From the NCBI GenBank assembly GCA_013289045.1, contig JABDAU010000012.1:1-60534 (forward strand): a stretch of 60,534 nt of DNA. Reading direction: 5' to 3'. Under the pieces are notes generated by a model. The model did no database searches. It saw only the letters and a list, made by a program, of their open reading frames with translations, and was not told where the DNA came from. The translations under genes were made by a program, and so were the position numbers. The stretch comes from Bacteroidota bacterium (lineage in GTDB: Bacteria > Bacteroidota > Bacteroidia > Sphingobacteriales > Sphingobacteriaceae). Below, in pieces: positions 8,169 through 18,309 of the stretch. Each line of letters starts with the position of its first letter. Positions within the stretch are counted from its first letter, which is position 1.

Positions 8169-9407
8169 ATGGCGCTTAATTATATCTGGATCATTTTCTT
8201 TATTGCCGCGTTTATCATCGGGCTTATCCGGCTGATCTTTTTTGGCGATACGGATATATTCAGGTTGATGGCCGAGGGTACATTTGATTCGGCCAAATCG
8301 TCGGTAATGGACATTGCGCTGCCGCTGGTTGGCATTATGTCGTTATGGCTGGGCATTATGCGCATAGGCGAAAAGGCGGGCGCTATCAATTTTCTTTCGC
8401 GTATCGTCGGGCCTTTCTTCAGGCGGTTATTCCCGGATGTACCTGAAAATCATCCCGCTGTTGGGCAAATGGTGCTTAATTTTTCGGCGAACTTATTGGG
8501 ACTTGATAATGCGGCCACTCCGCTGGGGCTGAAAGCGATGAAAGGCTTACAGGAACTAAATGAGGATAAAGATACCGCATCGAACGCGCAGATCATGTTC
8601 CTGGTATTACATGCGTCCGGGTTGACGATATTGCCCATCGCTATCATAGCACAACGGGCCATCTATCATTCAAAAGACCCTACAGACATTTTTATTCCCT
8701 GCATTGTAGCAACCTATGCCGCTACGCTTGCCGGACTGATCGTAGTCTCCATCAAGCAAAAAATAAACTTGTTTGACCGTGTGGTTATGGCATGGCTGGG
8801 AGGAATAACCGGGTTTATTGTATTGCTGATATGGTACTTTACTGAGTATTTGAACAGGTCGCAAATAAGCGCTTTTTCCGGCGTGTTCAGTAACCTTATC
8901 TATCTTGGCATACCTGTGCTTTTTATTTTAGGAGGAATACGCAAAAAAATCAATGTGTTTGATGCGTTTATCGACGGCGCCAAGGAAGGATTTGAGGTAT
9001 CGATAAAGATCATACCCTACCTGGTAGGATTACTGGTTGCTGTCAGCTTATTCCGCACCTGCGGGGCGCTCACTTACCTTAGTGAAGGATTTAAGTGGTT
9101 TTTCGGACATTTCAATATCGACACGCGTTTTACTGACGTTTTGCCGATAGCGTTTGTGCGCCCATTAAGCGGTTCCGGCGCAAGGGCGTTAATGCTCGAC
9201 AATTTGAAGACGTTCGGGCCGGATAGCTTTATCGGGCATATGTCTAGCGTTTTGTATGGTACTGCCGATACCACTTTCTACATAGTGGCTTTATACTTTG
9301 GTGTTGTGAACATTAAAAAAACACGCTATACGGTTCCGGCTATGCTCATTGCCGATGTTGCGGGCATTACAACAGCAATACTGGTGTCCTATCTTTTCTT
9401 TGGATGA
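8169..9407 (+). CDS. SpmA-SpmB fusion, nucleoside-recognition (Gate) membrane protein
   Basis: 412 residues, strongly hydrophobic, about 8-10 membrane helices. The first half matches SpmA (NFSANLLGLDNAATPLGLKA, about 97-116), and the second half matches SpmB (RPLSGSGARALMLDN about 332-346, and YGTADTTFYIVALYFG about 360-375). In Bacillus these are two separate genes needed for spore-core dehydration. Here they are fused in a non-sporulating lineage, which is common in Bacteroidota, so the name 'spore maturation' should not be read as function. Both halves carry the Gate/nucleoside-recognition fold, suggesting transport of an unknown small molecule. It appears to be monocistronic. Confidence 0.9.
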   Translation: MALNYIWIIFFIAAFIIGLIRLIFFGDTDIFRLMAEGTFDSAKSSVMDIALPLVGIMSLWLGIMRIGEKAGAINFLSRIVGPFFRRLFPDVPENHPAVGQMVLNFSANLLGLDNAATPLGLKAMKGLQELNEDKDTASNAQIMFLVLHASGLTILPIAIIAQRAIYHSKDPTDIFIPCIVATYAATLAGLIVVSIKQKINLFDRVVMAWLGGITGFIVLLIWYFTEYLNRSQISAFSGVFSNLIYLGIPVLFILGGIRKKINVFDAFIDGAKEGFEVSIKIIPYLVGLLVAVSLFRTCGALTYLSEGFKWFFGHFNIDTRFTDVLPIAFVRPLSGSGARALMLDNLKTFGPDSFIGHMSSVLYGTADTTFYIVALYFGVVNIKKTRYTVPAMLIADVAGITTAILVSYLFFG

Positions 9408-9596
9408 TGTGTATTTAACACATGTTTAAATCGCCTTTCCTCAAGCAATATCTTTTTTCTTATAAAACCTATTGTTCTGCGATACCGTAAAAAACCTTTA
9501 CAATTTATTAGGTAATATTATGCCCTTTGTATACCTTTAGGCGACCCTAATTGATTGATTCGCAACTGTTAAGCCCGCACAGAACTGATTAATTGA

Positions 9597-12500
9597 ATGG
9601 ATAAATTCTTTACAAAAAGTTTATTTTTTTCAGCAATAATTACATTTTTTTCGTTATCCAATGTTTTCGGGCAAACGCTGACTATTGGAACGATCGATCC
9701 CGGCCCCTATGGCCCCGGTTCTACCATCGCTATACCTTTCCATATAAACGATTCAGGCGGCTGTATCCAGCAAAACAATGTGTTTAGCCTTTATCTATGC
9801 GATGCGGCCGGCACTATTATAAAGTCGACACCGCTCGCTTCTATTAGCAGTTTCTACGGTACCTATTTCAATTATTCCATCCCCGCCGGGTTTACAGCCG
9901 GAACGTATACATTCATCATAAAAGGCTCAAGTCCCGCAATAGCCAGCGCCCCATCAAATACCCTAACAGTAGGCAGTGCCGCTGGTAATAACCAGGCTAT
10001 AACCTGTCCGTCATCATCTATCGACAACCCAACTTATCCGGAAGTATTTGGATCATGCAGCGGCGCAGATAATACGACTTATTCATTCAACAGTAGTTCA
10101 ACACCCGGGCTAAGTACTGACATCAGCATTATTAACGAGTCGTCACAGGTAAAGGAAATTGCTAATGTACCCTTCACGTCAAACTATAACTTTACAGCAC
10201 ATGCGGTAAATTATACAGTAATAGTAAGGTCGACAAACGGTAGCGGCATTGTGAGTACGCAGGCTTACCAACTGATTAATAACGTAGTAAACACGTCCAT
10301 CGGCGCTACCGGAAATCCCTCCGTTTGCTTAAGCGGCGGCGCGGCTCCTTTAACCTATAATATCGATATCTCTTCGGCTACGGGTATCCAGTACAACTAT
10401 CCCGGCAATACCTACACTTTTACCTGGGGCGATGGGTCGAGCAGCGTATATACCCTTTGCCAGATAAAAGCCTTAAACGGACAGATCACGCATAATTATA
10501 CACGTTCATCCTGCGGTGAGACGGCGAACAGTAACGCCAACTCGTTTGAGATCGACTTTAAATCGCAAAATAATTATTGCGGAAAGATCGGTTCTGCACC
10601 AAGTAATTATGCCAAAGTATTCGCCATACCTCAAAACCTTTTCAGGGCCCCTGCTATTGCCTGTACGGGCAGTACGGTAGTTTTTCAAAATTTGTCATCG
10701 CCCGGCCCGGATCCAAATGCCACAGTAAGCAGCTGCAGCGATAACCCAAAAGCAGTTTACAATTGGCTGGTTGATGGCGCCGTTATAGCGACAGGCTATC
10801 ATCTGAGCCAAATTTTCACTACCACGTTTACAAGAGGCACGCATACTGTCACCCTTCATTTGCAAAACCCGGGTGCATGTGCACCGACTGATTATTCTTC
10901 AACTATCTGCATCCAGGACGCGCCGAAGCCGTCTTTTACATTGCCGCAAAACACTATATGCCTGGGTTCAGGCCCGCTTGTACCGGTTAATACTTCGGTA
11001 ATCGATGCCGGTTGTAACAGCCCCGGTACTTATTCGTGGTCTGTTTCACCTTCAACAGGCGTAAGCTACAACCCTTCCGACGCTCAACCACAATTTAATT
11101 TTACAAATACAGGCGTATACACTATCAGCCTTGGGGTGGTCACCACTTCTTGCGGTACCATCACCGACCCGGTGACGCAGACTGTTGTAGTGAATGCAAC
11201 GCCTGTTGCAACGCTGTCAAAAGATTTTTCCATATGCGGCAAGGGCGAGACCTTTAATTTCAACTCCGTCCAAACCAATAACCCCACCTATACTATTATT
11301 TCAGGCACCGGCCAGCAGCAGCCAAACACTTATACCTGGAGTATCGCGGGCGGTAGCTACACTTTTGCATCAGGTGATGCGCATAGTCAATATCCAGGCA
11401 TAACATTTAATGATTATGCCACCTATACTGTTACAGTAACCCAGCAAAACAACTGCGGAACCATCAGCTCGACACAGAATATTACCTTCCAGCAGGCGCC
11501 TACAGTGGTTGCAGGTAATGATATGACCATTTGCGCAGGTACGCAGGCAAGCCTTAACGGCACAATAACCGGCACAGGTGTGACCAGCTACACGTGGACA
11601 GGCGGAAGCGGCACGTTTACGCCTTCGGCAAATTCTTTGCAGGCACAATACCAGCCTTCAGCAGCCGAAATAAATACCGGGCACGTAACACTCACATTGG
11701 AAGCAACTACCACAGTTGCAGCGCCATGCGATATCATCCGCAGCAATGTTACCATCAATATAACACCTTATGATAAAGTTACCAGTGCACCAGCAATAAG
11801 CGTTTGCAGCAATAAGCAGATGAATTATCTGATCACCGGCTTAGCTGCGGGCAGCACTTTTACATGGACATCGCAACTGGCATCAGGCACCGCAACCGGC
11901 TTTAGCGCCACCGGGAGCGGCAGTGCGATCAGTGATGTGCTGGTCAACACCGACCCCACTTCAACAACTAATGCCGTTGTAGCTTATACCATTACGCCCT
12001 ACAGCAGCAACGGGTGCCCCGGGACACCTTTCACGCTAAACGTAACGGTAACGCCTTTACCAATTCTAACAGCAACAGTTCCTAACCCTGTTATCTGCAG
12101 CCAGCAACCTGCCAATATCGGGTTAACAACAAAGCTTTCGGGCAGCTCATTTACGTGGACGAGCACTACGACAGGCGGAGTCAGCGGCAACAGCCAGCAA
12201 GCCACGCCGGAGAGCATTGCGGGCATCCAGGATATTTTGGTGAATACCGGTACACAGCCCGCCAAAGTTACCTATACCATTACGCCGTACAGCAGTACCG
12301 GTTGTGCCGGAACGCCTGTAACGGCTACCATTAATGTGCAGCCGTTACCTGTACAATCAAATGCAGGCAGCGACGCATCTATTTGTAATGTCACAAATTT
12401 CACATTACAGGGTAATGATCCATCACCCGGAACCGGCAAATGGACAGTAGTTACCGGTAGCGGTGTAACTTTCACTGACGATACCAACCCTAATACAACC

Positions 12501-14801
12501 GTAAACGGCCTTGTACCCGGCAATATTTACCAGTTCCAGTGGATGATCACCTCAGCGCCCGGCTGCCAATCGGAGAGCGTAGTAACTATTACCGTAAATA
12601 CGCCATCAGTAGCAGGTACTACTGCAGCAGTGGGCGCATCTACCATCTGCGCCGGAACAAATAACGGCCGTATTGATCTCACCGGGCAAACAGGTAATGT
12701 TTTGAGGTGGGAGCAGTCCGTTGACAATGGGGTTACTTTCACGCCGGTAACTCCGGCCAATACAAGCGCTTCCCTCCTGTTTACCAATCTTACACAAACC
12801 ACCCTTTACGAGGCTGTGGTGCAAAATGGCGCATGTGCTATCGCTACGTCCAATGCCACAACTATCACCGTAAATCAGCCGGCTATTACGGCAAATGCAG
12901 GTAACGATGTAACCTTGTGTAATGCCGCCACCTATACATTGCAGGGCAATGACCCGGGCACATTTTCAGCGACATGGCTGCAAACAGCAGGCCCGCCGGT
13001 AACTTTTGCCGATCCTACTTTATATAATACTGCAATAAGTAATTTGCAGGGTGGAAACGTTTACCAGTTTACATGGGTAATAAAAGCTGCATCGCCATGC
13101 TCGGACAGCCAATCGCAGGTTGTGATCAATGATGCAGCCGATGTGGTGGCGAGCTTTACTGCGGATAAAAGCGATTTCTGCGGATCCCAAACAGTAACAT
13201 TCACCAATACGTCAAACAACCTTAGCAGCGGTGCTTTCGCGTGGGATTTTGGCGATGGCGCCACATCAAGCGCAGCAAGCCCGCAGCACCAATTTCAGCA
13301 AACTGTAAACGGGCACGATACCACTTATGTCGTTTCCCTGCGCGTATTGAACAATTGCCAGCAGCGCGGACCTGTTTATGATACGATAACCGTAAGGCCT
13401 TCAACACCTATTGCTTCTATCCTGCCGCTGCAAACTACCGGCTGTACGCCATTTACCATAACCGTACAAAACACTTCGCCGGGTAATGACCTGGGGTATA
13501 AATTCTTCCTGTACAATGGCACAACCCAATTGCAGGAAGTGGATAAAACCGATAAAAGCGATGTTTCCTTCAACCCGGTTACGGTAACATCGCCAACCAT
13601 ATTTAAATTGTATATGATCGCTACCGGGCATTGCGGCGCTACCAATACTACCGATATCATCCCAATAACTCTTTCGCCCCCAACAGTTACGCCGCAAATG
13701 TTTATAAAAGATGGTTTTTCTGCATCGGGTTGCGCACCTTTAAGTACCGAATTTGTAAATAATTCACAAGGTGGTAGTAGTTATCATTATAATATCTACG
13801 ACAGTAACAACAACGTCATCGCGCAACCGGTTGCCGGGACAACTGATTTCCCTTACACTTTTAATACAGCAGGTACTTATTATGTATCCATTACGGCAGC
13901 TAATAGTTGTACCGCTACAGGTATCGAATCGTCAAAAACGCAGATCACTGTCTACCCTATCCCACAGCCATCGTTTACTACAACTGCCGATTGCAATAAC
14001 AAGGTAACCTTCAGCAATACTACGCCCGATAATGGCACAACGCCGGCTTCATCCCTAAGCTATGTATGGGATTTCGGCGACGGCAGCAATCCTGAATATA
14101 CTTATATACCGCAGCCACATAGCTATAACTATGCAAAATCGCCATTTACGGTAACACTTACGGCTACCGATCCGGCTTCGAATTGTCCAAACACCATTAC
14201 ACAGGTGTTAAAGGTCGATCCGCTGCTTATTGCAGAATTTACTGAACAGCCGGACAGTATTACCAGCATCCCGAATTATCATTTTTCCTTTACCGACCGC
14301 TCTACAGGCTCACCAATATCCTGGGTATGGACGTTTGGCGATGGGCGTTCATCTACGGCACAGGACCCGGAATATACCTATGCAGATACGGGTTTATATG
14401 CAGTACAGCTTATAATAACCAACAAAAACAGTTGTACCAGTACTGTAACACATTATGTGCGGATAACGGGCACGCCGGGCCAACTGTTTTTGCCCAATGC
14501 GTTTGTTCCAACAGGCGCCGTAACCGAGTTGCGCACCTTTATGGCGAAAGGGTCGGGTATAAAAACGTGGCTTATGCAGATATATAATAACTACGGGCAA
14601 TTAGTTTGGGAAACTACGCGGCTAAGCCAAAAAGGCGAGCCCGTCGACGGCTGGGATGGTACTTATAAAGGCGTTCCGGCGCCGCAGGGGGCATATACAT
14701 GGCAGGTATCTGCAACATTTATAAACGGCACACAATGGAAAGGAATGTCATACAATAACGGGTTGCCACGACGGACGGGTACTGTAAATTTAATACGCTG
14801 A
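9597..14801 (+). CDS. Giant PKD-repeat surface protein with type IX (gliding-type) C-terminal domain
   Basis: 1734 residues. A signal peptide (about 1-26, ending NVFGQ) is followed by many Ig-like/PKD-like beta repeats. Clear PKD cores are FAWDFGDGATSS (near 1215), YVWDFGDGSNP (near 1490) and WVWTFGDGRSST (near 1578). Two near-identical modules carry TYTITPYSS-type text (about 800-920), evidence of internal duplication. Cysteines are frequent, with about one pair per module. The last ~105 residues (LFLPNAFVPTG ... DGWDGTYKG ... PQGAYTWQV) form a gliding-motility-associated (type B) C-terminal domain, which sends proteins through T9SS. Probably surface-exposed and adhesive, like SprB. The PorP/SprF gene begins 4 bp after the stop. 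Confidence 0.92.
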   Translation: MDKFFTKSLFFSAIITFFSLSNVFGQTLTIGTIDPGPYGPGSTIAIPFHINDSGGCIQQNNVFSLYLCDAAGTIIKSTPLASISSFYGTYFNYSIPAGFTAGTYTFIIKGSSPAIASAPSNTLTVGSAAGNNQAITCPSSSIDNPTYPEVFGSCSGADNTTYSFNSSSTPGLSTDISIINESSQVKEIANVPFTSNYNFTAHAVNYTVIVRSTNGSGIVSTQAYQLINNVVNTSIGATGNPSVCLSGGAAPLTYNIDISSATGIQYNYPGNTYTFTWGDGSSSVYTLCQIKALNGQITHNYTRSSCGETANSNANSFEIDFKSQNNYCGKIGSAPSNYAKVFAIPQNLFRAPAIACTGSTVVFQNLSSPGPDPNATVSSCSDNPKAVYNWLVDGAVIATGYHLSQIFTTTFTRGTHTVTLHLQNPGACAPTDYSSTICIQDAPKPSFTLPQNTICLGSGPLVPVNTSVIDAGCNSPGTYSWSVSPSTGVSYNPSDAQPQFNFTNTGVYTISLGVVTTSCGTITDPVTQTVVVNATPVATLSKDFSICGKGETFNFNSVQTNNPTYTIISGTGQQQPNTYTWSIAGGSYTFASGDAHSQYPGITFNDYATYTVTVTQQNNCGTISSTQNITFQQAPTVVAGNDMTICAGTQASLNGTITGTGVTSYTWTGGSGTFTPSANSLQAQYQPSAAEINTGHVTLTLEATTTVAAPCDIIRSNVTINITPYDKVTSAPAISVCSNKQMNYLITGLAAGSTFTWTSQLASGTATGFSATGSGSAISDVLVNTDPTSTTNAVVAYTITPYSSNGCPGTPFTLNVTVTPLPILTATVPNPVICSQQPANIGLTTKLSGSSFTWTSTTTGGVSGNSQQATPESIAGIQDILVNTGTQPAKVTYTITPYSSTGCAGTPVTATINVQPLPVQSNAGSDASICNVTNFTLQGNDPSPGTGKWTVVTGSGVTFTDDTNPNTTVNGLVPGNIYQFQWMITSAPGCQSESVVTITVNTPSVAGTTAAVGASTICAGTNNGRIDLTGQTGNVLRWEQSVDNGVTFTPVTPANTSASLLFTNLTQTTLYEAVVQNGACAIATSNATTITVNQPAITANAGNDVTLCNAATYTLQGNDPGTFSATWLQTAGPPVTFADPTLYNTAISNLQGGNVYQFTWVIKAASPCSDSQSQVVINDAADVVASFTADKSDFCGSQTVTFTNTSNNLSSGAFAWDFGDGATSSAASPQHQFQQTVNGHDTTYVVSLRVLNNCQQRGPVYDTITVRPSTPIASILPLQTTGCTPFTITVQNTSPGNDLGYKFFLYNGTTQLQEVDKTDKSDVSFNPVTVTSPTIFKLYMIATGHCGATNTTDIIPITLSPPTVTPQMFIKDGFSASGCAPLSTEFVNNSQGGSSYHYNIYDSNNNVIAQPVAGTTDFPYTFNTAGTYYVSITAANSCTATGIESSKTQITVYPIPQPSFTTTADCNNKVTFSNTTPDNGTTPASSLSYVWDFGDGSNPEYTYIPQPHSYNYAKSPFTVTLTATDPASNCPNTITQVLKVDPLLIAEFTEQPDSITSIPNYHFSFTDRSTGSPISWVWTFGDGRSSTAQDPEYTYADTGLYAVQLIITNKNSCTSTVTHYVRITGTPGQLFLPNAFVPTGAVTELRTFMAKGSGIKTWLMQIYNNYGQLVWETTRLSQKGEPVDGWDGTYKGVPAPQGAYTWQVSATFINGTQWKGMSYNNGLPRRTGTVNLIR

Positions 14802-14805
14802 TCTG

Positions 14806-15870
14806 ATGGCAAAAAAATATGTTACAACAACAATCAAATTTATTAGGATTTGTATTTTATTTTATACATTAGTACTGCCTTTTGCACTGCGTGTAAACGG
14901 GCAAGACCATCTTTATTCACAATTTTATAACTCGCCGGTTTATTTAAACCCGGCGTTGAACGGCCAATTTGAAGGTGACTTCCGTATGAACCTAATTTAC
15001 CGAAACCAATACACCTCGTCGGGTAATAATTCCAATTATGAGACCGCGTCGGTGGATTATAACATCCCAAAATTTGGAGGTGGCGTAGGTTTGCTGTATA
15101 CCCACAGCAGCGAGGGCAACGCATTTCTCAATACCAATAACTTCGCCGGTATATATTCATACAGTGTAGGATCAGACAGGTATGTACTTTCATTCGGCCT
15201 TCAGGCAGGAGTGAGTAACCAAAGTATCGACTACAGCAAACTAGTTTTTGACGACCAGATCGATCCGCGTTTCGGTATCATACCGGGATCGGTTTCGGCG
15301 GCTGGATCTATCCCGTTCAATAGTCATTATTATTTTGATGCGGGCGCAGGGCTTAACCTGGTAGTTGGCGATTTCATGATCGGCGCTGCAGCACAGCATC
15401 TTAATCAGCCAAATACATCGCTCACCGGCGTTCCATCCAAAATACCGGTACGTGCTACCAGCTATCTCAGCTACAGGATAGACCTGAATTACGACGACAA
15501 CATCGACGACGACCAGAAATCGTACCTCATACCTTCAGCCGTTTATTACAAGCAGGCAGGTGCACAATCAGCTTCGTTTGGTATGGAATATAAACGCAAG
15601 GCGGTAAGCGCAGGCCTATGGTATCGAACCGGCGGTTCGGATGGGCCGAGCGCCGTGGTGGTGTCATTAGTGTTCGACATTTTTGTGAATAAGGATACCG
15701 GCGAGAAATTTAAACTGGGTGTAAGCCATGATGTACCTGTTTCAGGGCTTAACTATAGCAATACAAGTGGAACAAGTGAGGGAAGCATTAATTATCAGAC
15801 CGTTAACCCCTACCGGGACGATGATTACCACAGATTTGAAGGCGCACGGCGATGCTACGATTTTTACTAA
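14806..15870 (+). CDS. PorP/SprF family outer-membrane protein
   Basis: 354 residues with an N-terminal hydrophobic signal (about 10-32). It is followed by the family hallmark DHLYSQFYNSPVYLNPALNG (about 34-53). The rest is alternating beta strands, consistent with an outer-membrane barrel. In Flavobacterium, SprF is required for secretion or surface attachment of SprB. Type-B-CTD proteins typically have a SprF-like gene directly downstream, and that arrangement is seen here with a 4-bp gap and the same strand. It probably serves the adhesin just upstream. The C-terminus is aromatic (CYDFY), as expected for a barrel. Confidence 0.93.
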   Translation: MAKKYVTTTIKFIRICILFYTLVLPFALRVNGQDHLYSQFYNSPVYLNPALNGQFEGDFRMNLIYRNQYTSSGNNSNYETASVDYNIPKFGGGVGLLYTHSSEGNAFLNTNNFAGIYSYSVGSDRYVLSFGLQAGVSNQSIDYSKLVFDDQIDPRFGIIPGSVSAAGSIPFNSHYYFDAGAGLNLVVGDFMIGAAAQHLNQPNTSLTGVPSKIPVRATSYLSYRIDLNYDDNIDDDQKSYLIPSAVYYKQAGAQSASFGMEYKRKAVSAGLWYRTGGSDGPSAVVVSLVFDIFVNKDTGEKFKLGVSHDVPVSGLNYSNTSGTSEGSINYQTVNPYRDDDYHRFEGARRCYDFY

Positions 15871-15917
15871 CATCTATTTGATTAAATCCGTATAACGAAT
15901 AAAACAATTACCTTGAG

Positions 15918-16313
15918 ATGGGAAAGAAGTACTTAGCTGAGAAAAAGAAAAAGAAAAAGTCGGCGATGGGCGGTGTGGTGGTGCTCGTTATTTTGGCGTT
16001 TATATTTGTTTTCATCATAGCCAAATTCGCGCTTACCAATAATGTGGAGGACACTTTCTCAGGAGCGCCGTCCCATGACGATGTTTATACGATAGCCAAA
16101 GAATACGTAAAACCCACGCTTAAATCAGCTGATGCCAGTTTTTCAGATTCGGAGTATGAATTTGGAAAAGAACAGGATTCGGTTTATGTTATAAAATCGC
16201 ATGTTGACCTTGGCGGCGGGCAGCGCACAAATTTTCAAATAACGCTGAGGTTTCATGGCGGCGCTAAGAACGACCAGCGTAACTGGGAAGTACTGAACCT
16301 GAACGAAGATTAA
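15918..16313 (+). CDS. Small single-pass membrane protein, function unknown
   Basis: 131 residues. A strongly basic start (KKYLAEKKKKKKS) is followed by one membrane helix (about 18-40) and an outside domain (about 42-131) of mixed alpha/beta composition. No family recognised. The polylysine before the helix predicts an N-in, C-out topology. It lies 47 bp after the PorP/SprF gene and 24 bp before the OsmC gene on the same strand, so it could be co-transcribed with either. The product name would be hypothetical protein. Confidence 0.8.
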   Translation: MGKKYLAEKKKKKKSAMGGVVVLVILAFIFVFIIAKFALTNNVEDTFSGAPSHDDVYTIAKEYVKPTLKSADASFSDSEYEFGKEQDSVYVIKSHVDLGGGQRTNFQITLRFHGGAKNDQRNWEVLNLNED

Positions 16314-16337
16314 CCCATCAATTTAACCACATCATTT

Positions 16338-16745
16338 TTGGAAGCACAGGAAAGGTTGATAACGACTGTAAAAGCAAAAGCAGGGCTTGCCAAGTATCAA
16401 ACCATCATAACCAGCGGTAGTCACAGTATAATAGTTGATGAACCCGAAAGCAATGGCGGCGCAGATGCCGGTATGGATCCGCAGGCATTATTACTGGCCA
16501 GCCTTGGCAGTTGTACTGCTATTACCCTCCGTATGTATATTGACAGAAAGCAGTGGCCAATTCATGAAATAAATGTAGATGTGGAGCTTCTAAACATCGG
16601 ATTTATCAAAAATATTAAATGTCTCATCAGCTACACCGGCGATCTTTCTGCCGAACAACAGCTACGGCTTGTGCAGATAGCAGATGCCTGCCCTATTCAC
16701 AAGATACTTGCAAAAAGTATGGTGATTGAAACGGCCTTAAAATAA
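16338..16745 (+). CDS. OsmC family peroxiredoxin-like protein
   Basis: 135 residues if translation begins at TTG 16338; the next Met is internal to the fold (GMDPQALL), so a TTG start is the best choice. The OsmC fold's two reactive cysteines are present: C59 in LLASLGSCTAITLRMY and C118 in ADACPIHKIL. OsmC/Ohr proteins reduce organic hydroperoxides in the cytoplasm using thiol cofactors. This one is of the short YhfA/OsmC-like type rather than Ohr, so the substrate is open. It lies 24 bp after the gene for the small membrane protein, with a palindromic hairpin just past its stop. Confidence 0.9.
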   Translation: MEAQERLITTVKAKAGLAKYQTIITSGSHSIIVDEPESNGGADAGMDPQALLLASLGSCTAITLRMYIDRKQWPIHEINVDVELLNIGFIKNIKCLISYTGDLSAEQQLRLVQIADACPIHKILAKSMVIETALK

Positions 16746-16746
16746 A

Positions 16747-16775
16747 ACAGGCCGGAAATAATATTCCCGGCCTGT
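16747..16775 (-). terminator. Hairpin between convergent OsmC and TetR genes
   Basis: ACAGGCCGG / CCGGCCTGT stem, loop about 11 nt. On the minus strand it is followed by TTTTATTTT, so it can end the TetR transcript; on the plus strand it directly follows the OsmC stop but has no T-run. Confidence 0.6.
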
Positions 16776-16957
16776 CCAATCACTCTAAAACAACCACCTC
16801 AATCAAGGAAGTATTTTTTCAAATAATATTTATTGAAAACAAAAACTATTTGACTAATTAAATAAGATGGTCAAATTTACTAACTAATTGCAGTTTAATA
16901 CTATAGAAGCCCGCTTTTTACAGCTGACTGACAATGATGAGTAAAAACCTTGTTAGG

Positions 16958-17584
16958 TTAATATTTGAGGCCTTTTATAAAGATGTCTGCAAGCAAAAGG
17001 CGCTTTAAATGTATCTCTTCAAGATGCTCCTTACGTGGGAAACTTGCTTTTTTCTGGGTTAACGCACCTACCCTTACGCCATGCAGGGCATCCAGCATTA
17101 GTTGAACTATTTCTTCAGGATTATCAACCGGTTTAATGTTGCCACGCTCCACTTCGGTTTTTATGGCGCTTATAAGTAGTTTTGTTTCTCCCTGTTTAAC
17201 CCGTGCTACAATTTCCCATATTGCATCCGGCAGGTTTTGTTCATTCAGCCGGAAATAGTCAAAGAAATTATAATTCGTTACCATAAAAGCATGGTGTGTA
17301 TTTACCTGGAAAATAAACACCTCTTCAAGGTTAGTAAATCCATGCTCCTCAAGCGATTCAATATAGTCGGCGGCCAGCTTACGCATAACAGCAACGTACA
17401 ATTCGCTTTTATCAGGAAAGTAATAGTAAAGCAGCGCCTTCGACATGGATATATCACCCGCGATCTCGTTCATCGTGGTTTTTGAGTATCCATAATGCAA
17501 AAAACGCTCATGGGCTGCCTCCAATATCTTCTCACGTTTAATATCCTGCTGGTCGGTAACAGCCGCTGTCATCGAAAGACTCAT
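16958..17584 (-). CDS. TetR/AcrR family transcriptional regulator
   Basis: 208 residues. An N-terminal TetR helix-turn-helix (about 16-62: REKILEAAHERFLHYGYSKT ... ISMSKALLYYYFPDKSEL) is followed by an all-helical ligand and dimer domain. ATG at 17584 is used; a second Met four residues later is also possible. The nearest genes are not an obvious target set: OsmC converges, and DUF4126 lies upstream on the same strand. Autoregulation is likely, since a GTCA-N7-TGAC inverted repeat lies 35 bp upstream of the start. The ligand is unknown. Confidence 0.92.
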   Translation of the reverse strand: MSLSMTAAVTDQQDIKREKILEAAHERFLHYGYSKTTMNEIAGDISMSKALLYYYFPDKSELYVAVMRKLAADYIESLEEHGFTNLEEVFIFQVNTHHAFMVTNYNFFDYFRLNEQNLPDAIWEIVARVKQGETKLLISAIKTEVERGNIKPVDNPEEIVQLMLDALHGVRVGALTQKKASFPRKEHLEEIHLKRLLLADIFIKGLKY

Positions 17585-17618
17585 CTTTACTAATGTATTT
17601 AAATTTTTAAACTATTCC

Positions 17619-17633
17619 GTCAAATGGTCTGAC
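17619..17633. promoter_or_regulatory. Possible TetR operator
   Basis: GTCAAATGGTCTGAC, an inverted repeat of GTCA/TGAC with 7-bp spacing, lies 35-49 bp upstream of the TetR start. A related GGTCAAAT occurs near 16869 downstream of the gene. Assignment is inference from position. Confidence 0.3.
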
Positions 17634-17719
17634 ACTATAACAAATGTATGTAATTTATACATTTATAAAGCTGAATGTACCCTACAAAACTGTAAAAATT
17701 CTGAAGCAATGCGTTTTAG

Positions 17720-18214
17720 CTACTCATCAATACTGATGAATTTAGCGCCTGCGCCCAATACCAGCGCATCTTCAAGCGCACCTATAATAGGATCAACGAT
17801 ACCGGTAGCTTTAACGGTTGCCTTGCGCAGTAAAAAACCTGCATAAGTAGCAGCCAATGCAGCAGCTGCGCCAAACAACGCCCCTGCTCCTGCTTTACCA
17901 CCTGTAGCTTTACTGATACTTGCACCTGCCAAAGCACCTGATAAACAACGGAAAGCCAACCCAGCCGGTTTAATGCGGTTTGGGGTAAACGGCATTTTAT
18001 CCATTATCAGCTCGCCTGCGGCTAATATTTTTAATGTTGTTGCTGTAGCGTCGGACTGCATAAAATTAAGCGGTGTCCCTTCCAGGCGTTTTGAATGGTG
18101 TTCGTTTAATATATGACTGGCTATTGCCGGGGCCGATGCGCTGCGTAAACCCGCCAGCGCGCCGATGCCGATCACCTGCCAGAAGGGGTGTGTTATGGTT
18201 AATTTGCGTTTCAT
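17720..18214 (-). CDS. DUF4126 family membrane protein
   Basis: 164 residues. The glycine/alanine-rich sequence has features of DUF4126: GALAGLRSASAPAIASH (about 17-33), a MDKMPFTPNRIKP stretch (about 71-83), RCLSGALAGASI (about 88-99) and GAGALFGAAAALAATYAGFLLR (about 107-130). It has three or four weakly hydrophobic helices and probably sits in the inner membrane. The function of DUF4126 is unknown. It is monocistronic by spacing. The small plus-strand gene at 18310 is divergent from it. Confidence 0.85.
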   Translation of the reverse strand: MKRKLTITHPFWQVIGIGALAGLRSASAPAIASHILNEHHSKRLEGTPLNFMQSDATATTLKILAAGELIMDKMPFTPNRIKPAGLAFRCLSGALAGASISKATGGKAGAGALFGAAAALAATYAGFLLRKATVKATGIVDPIIGALEDALVLGAGAKFISIDE

Positions 18215-18309
18215 AGGTAATGTTTTTCATTTATAAACAATAATCATTCCCAAAGCGAGTGGTACGCAAATTGTAATATTTGTTATACATCAAATAAGTA
18301 CTCCTGACT

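Noticed and set aside
8169..9407. Evidence for sporulation
   Set aside because: SpmA-SpmB fusions are widespread in non-sporulating Bacteroidota; no other sporulation gene is present.
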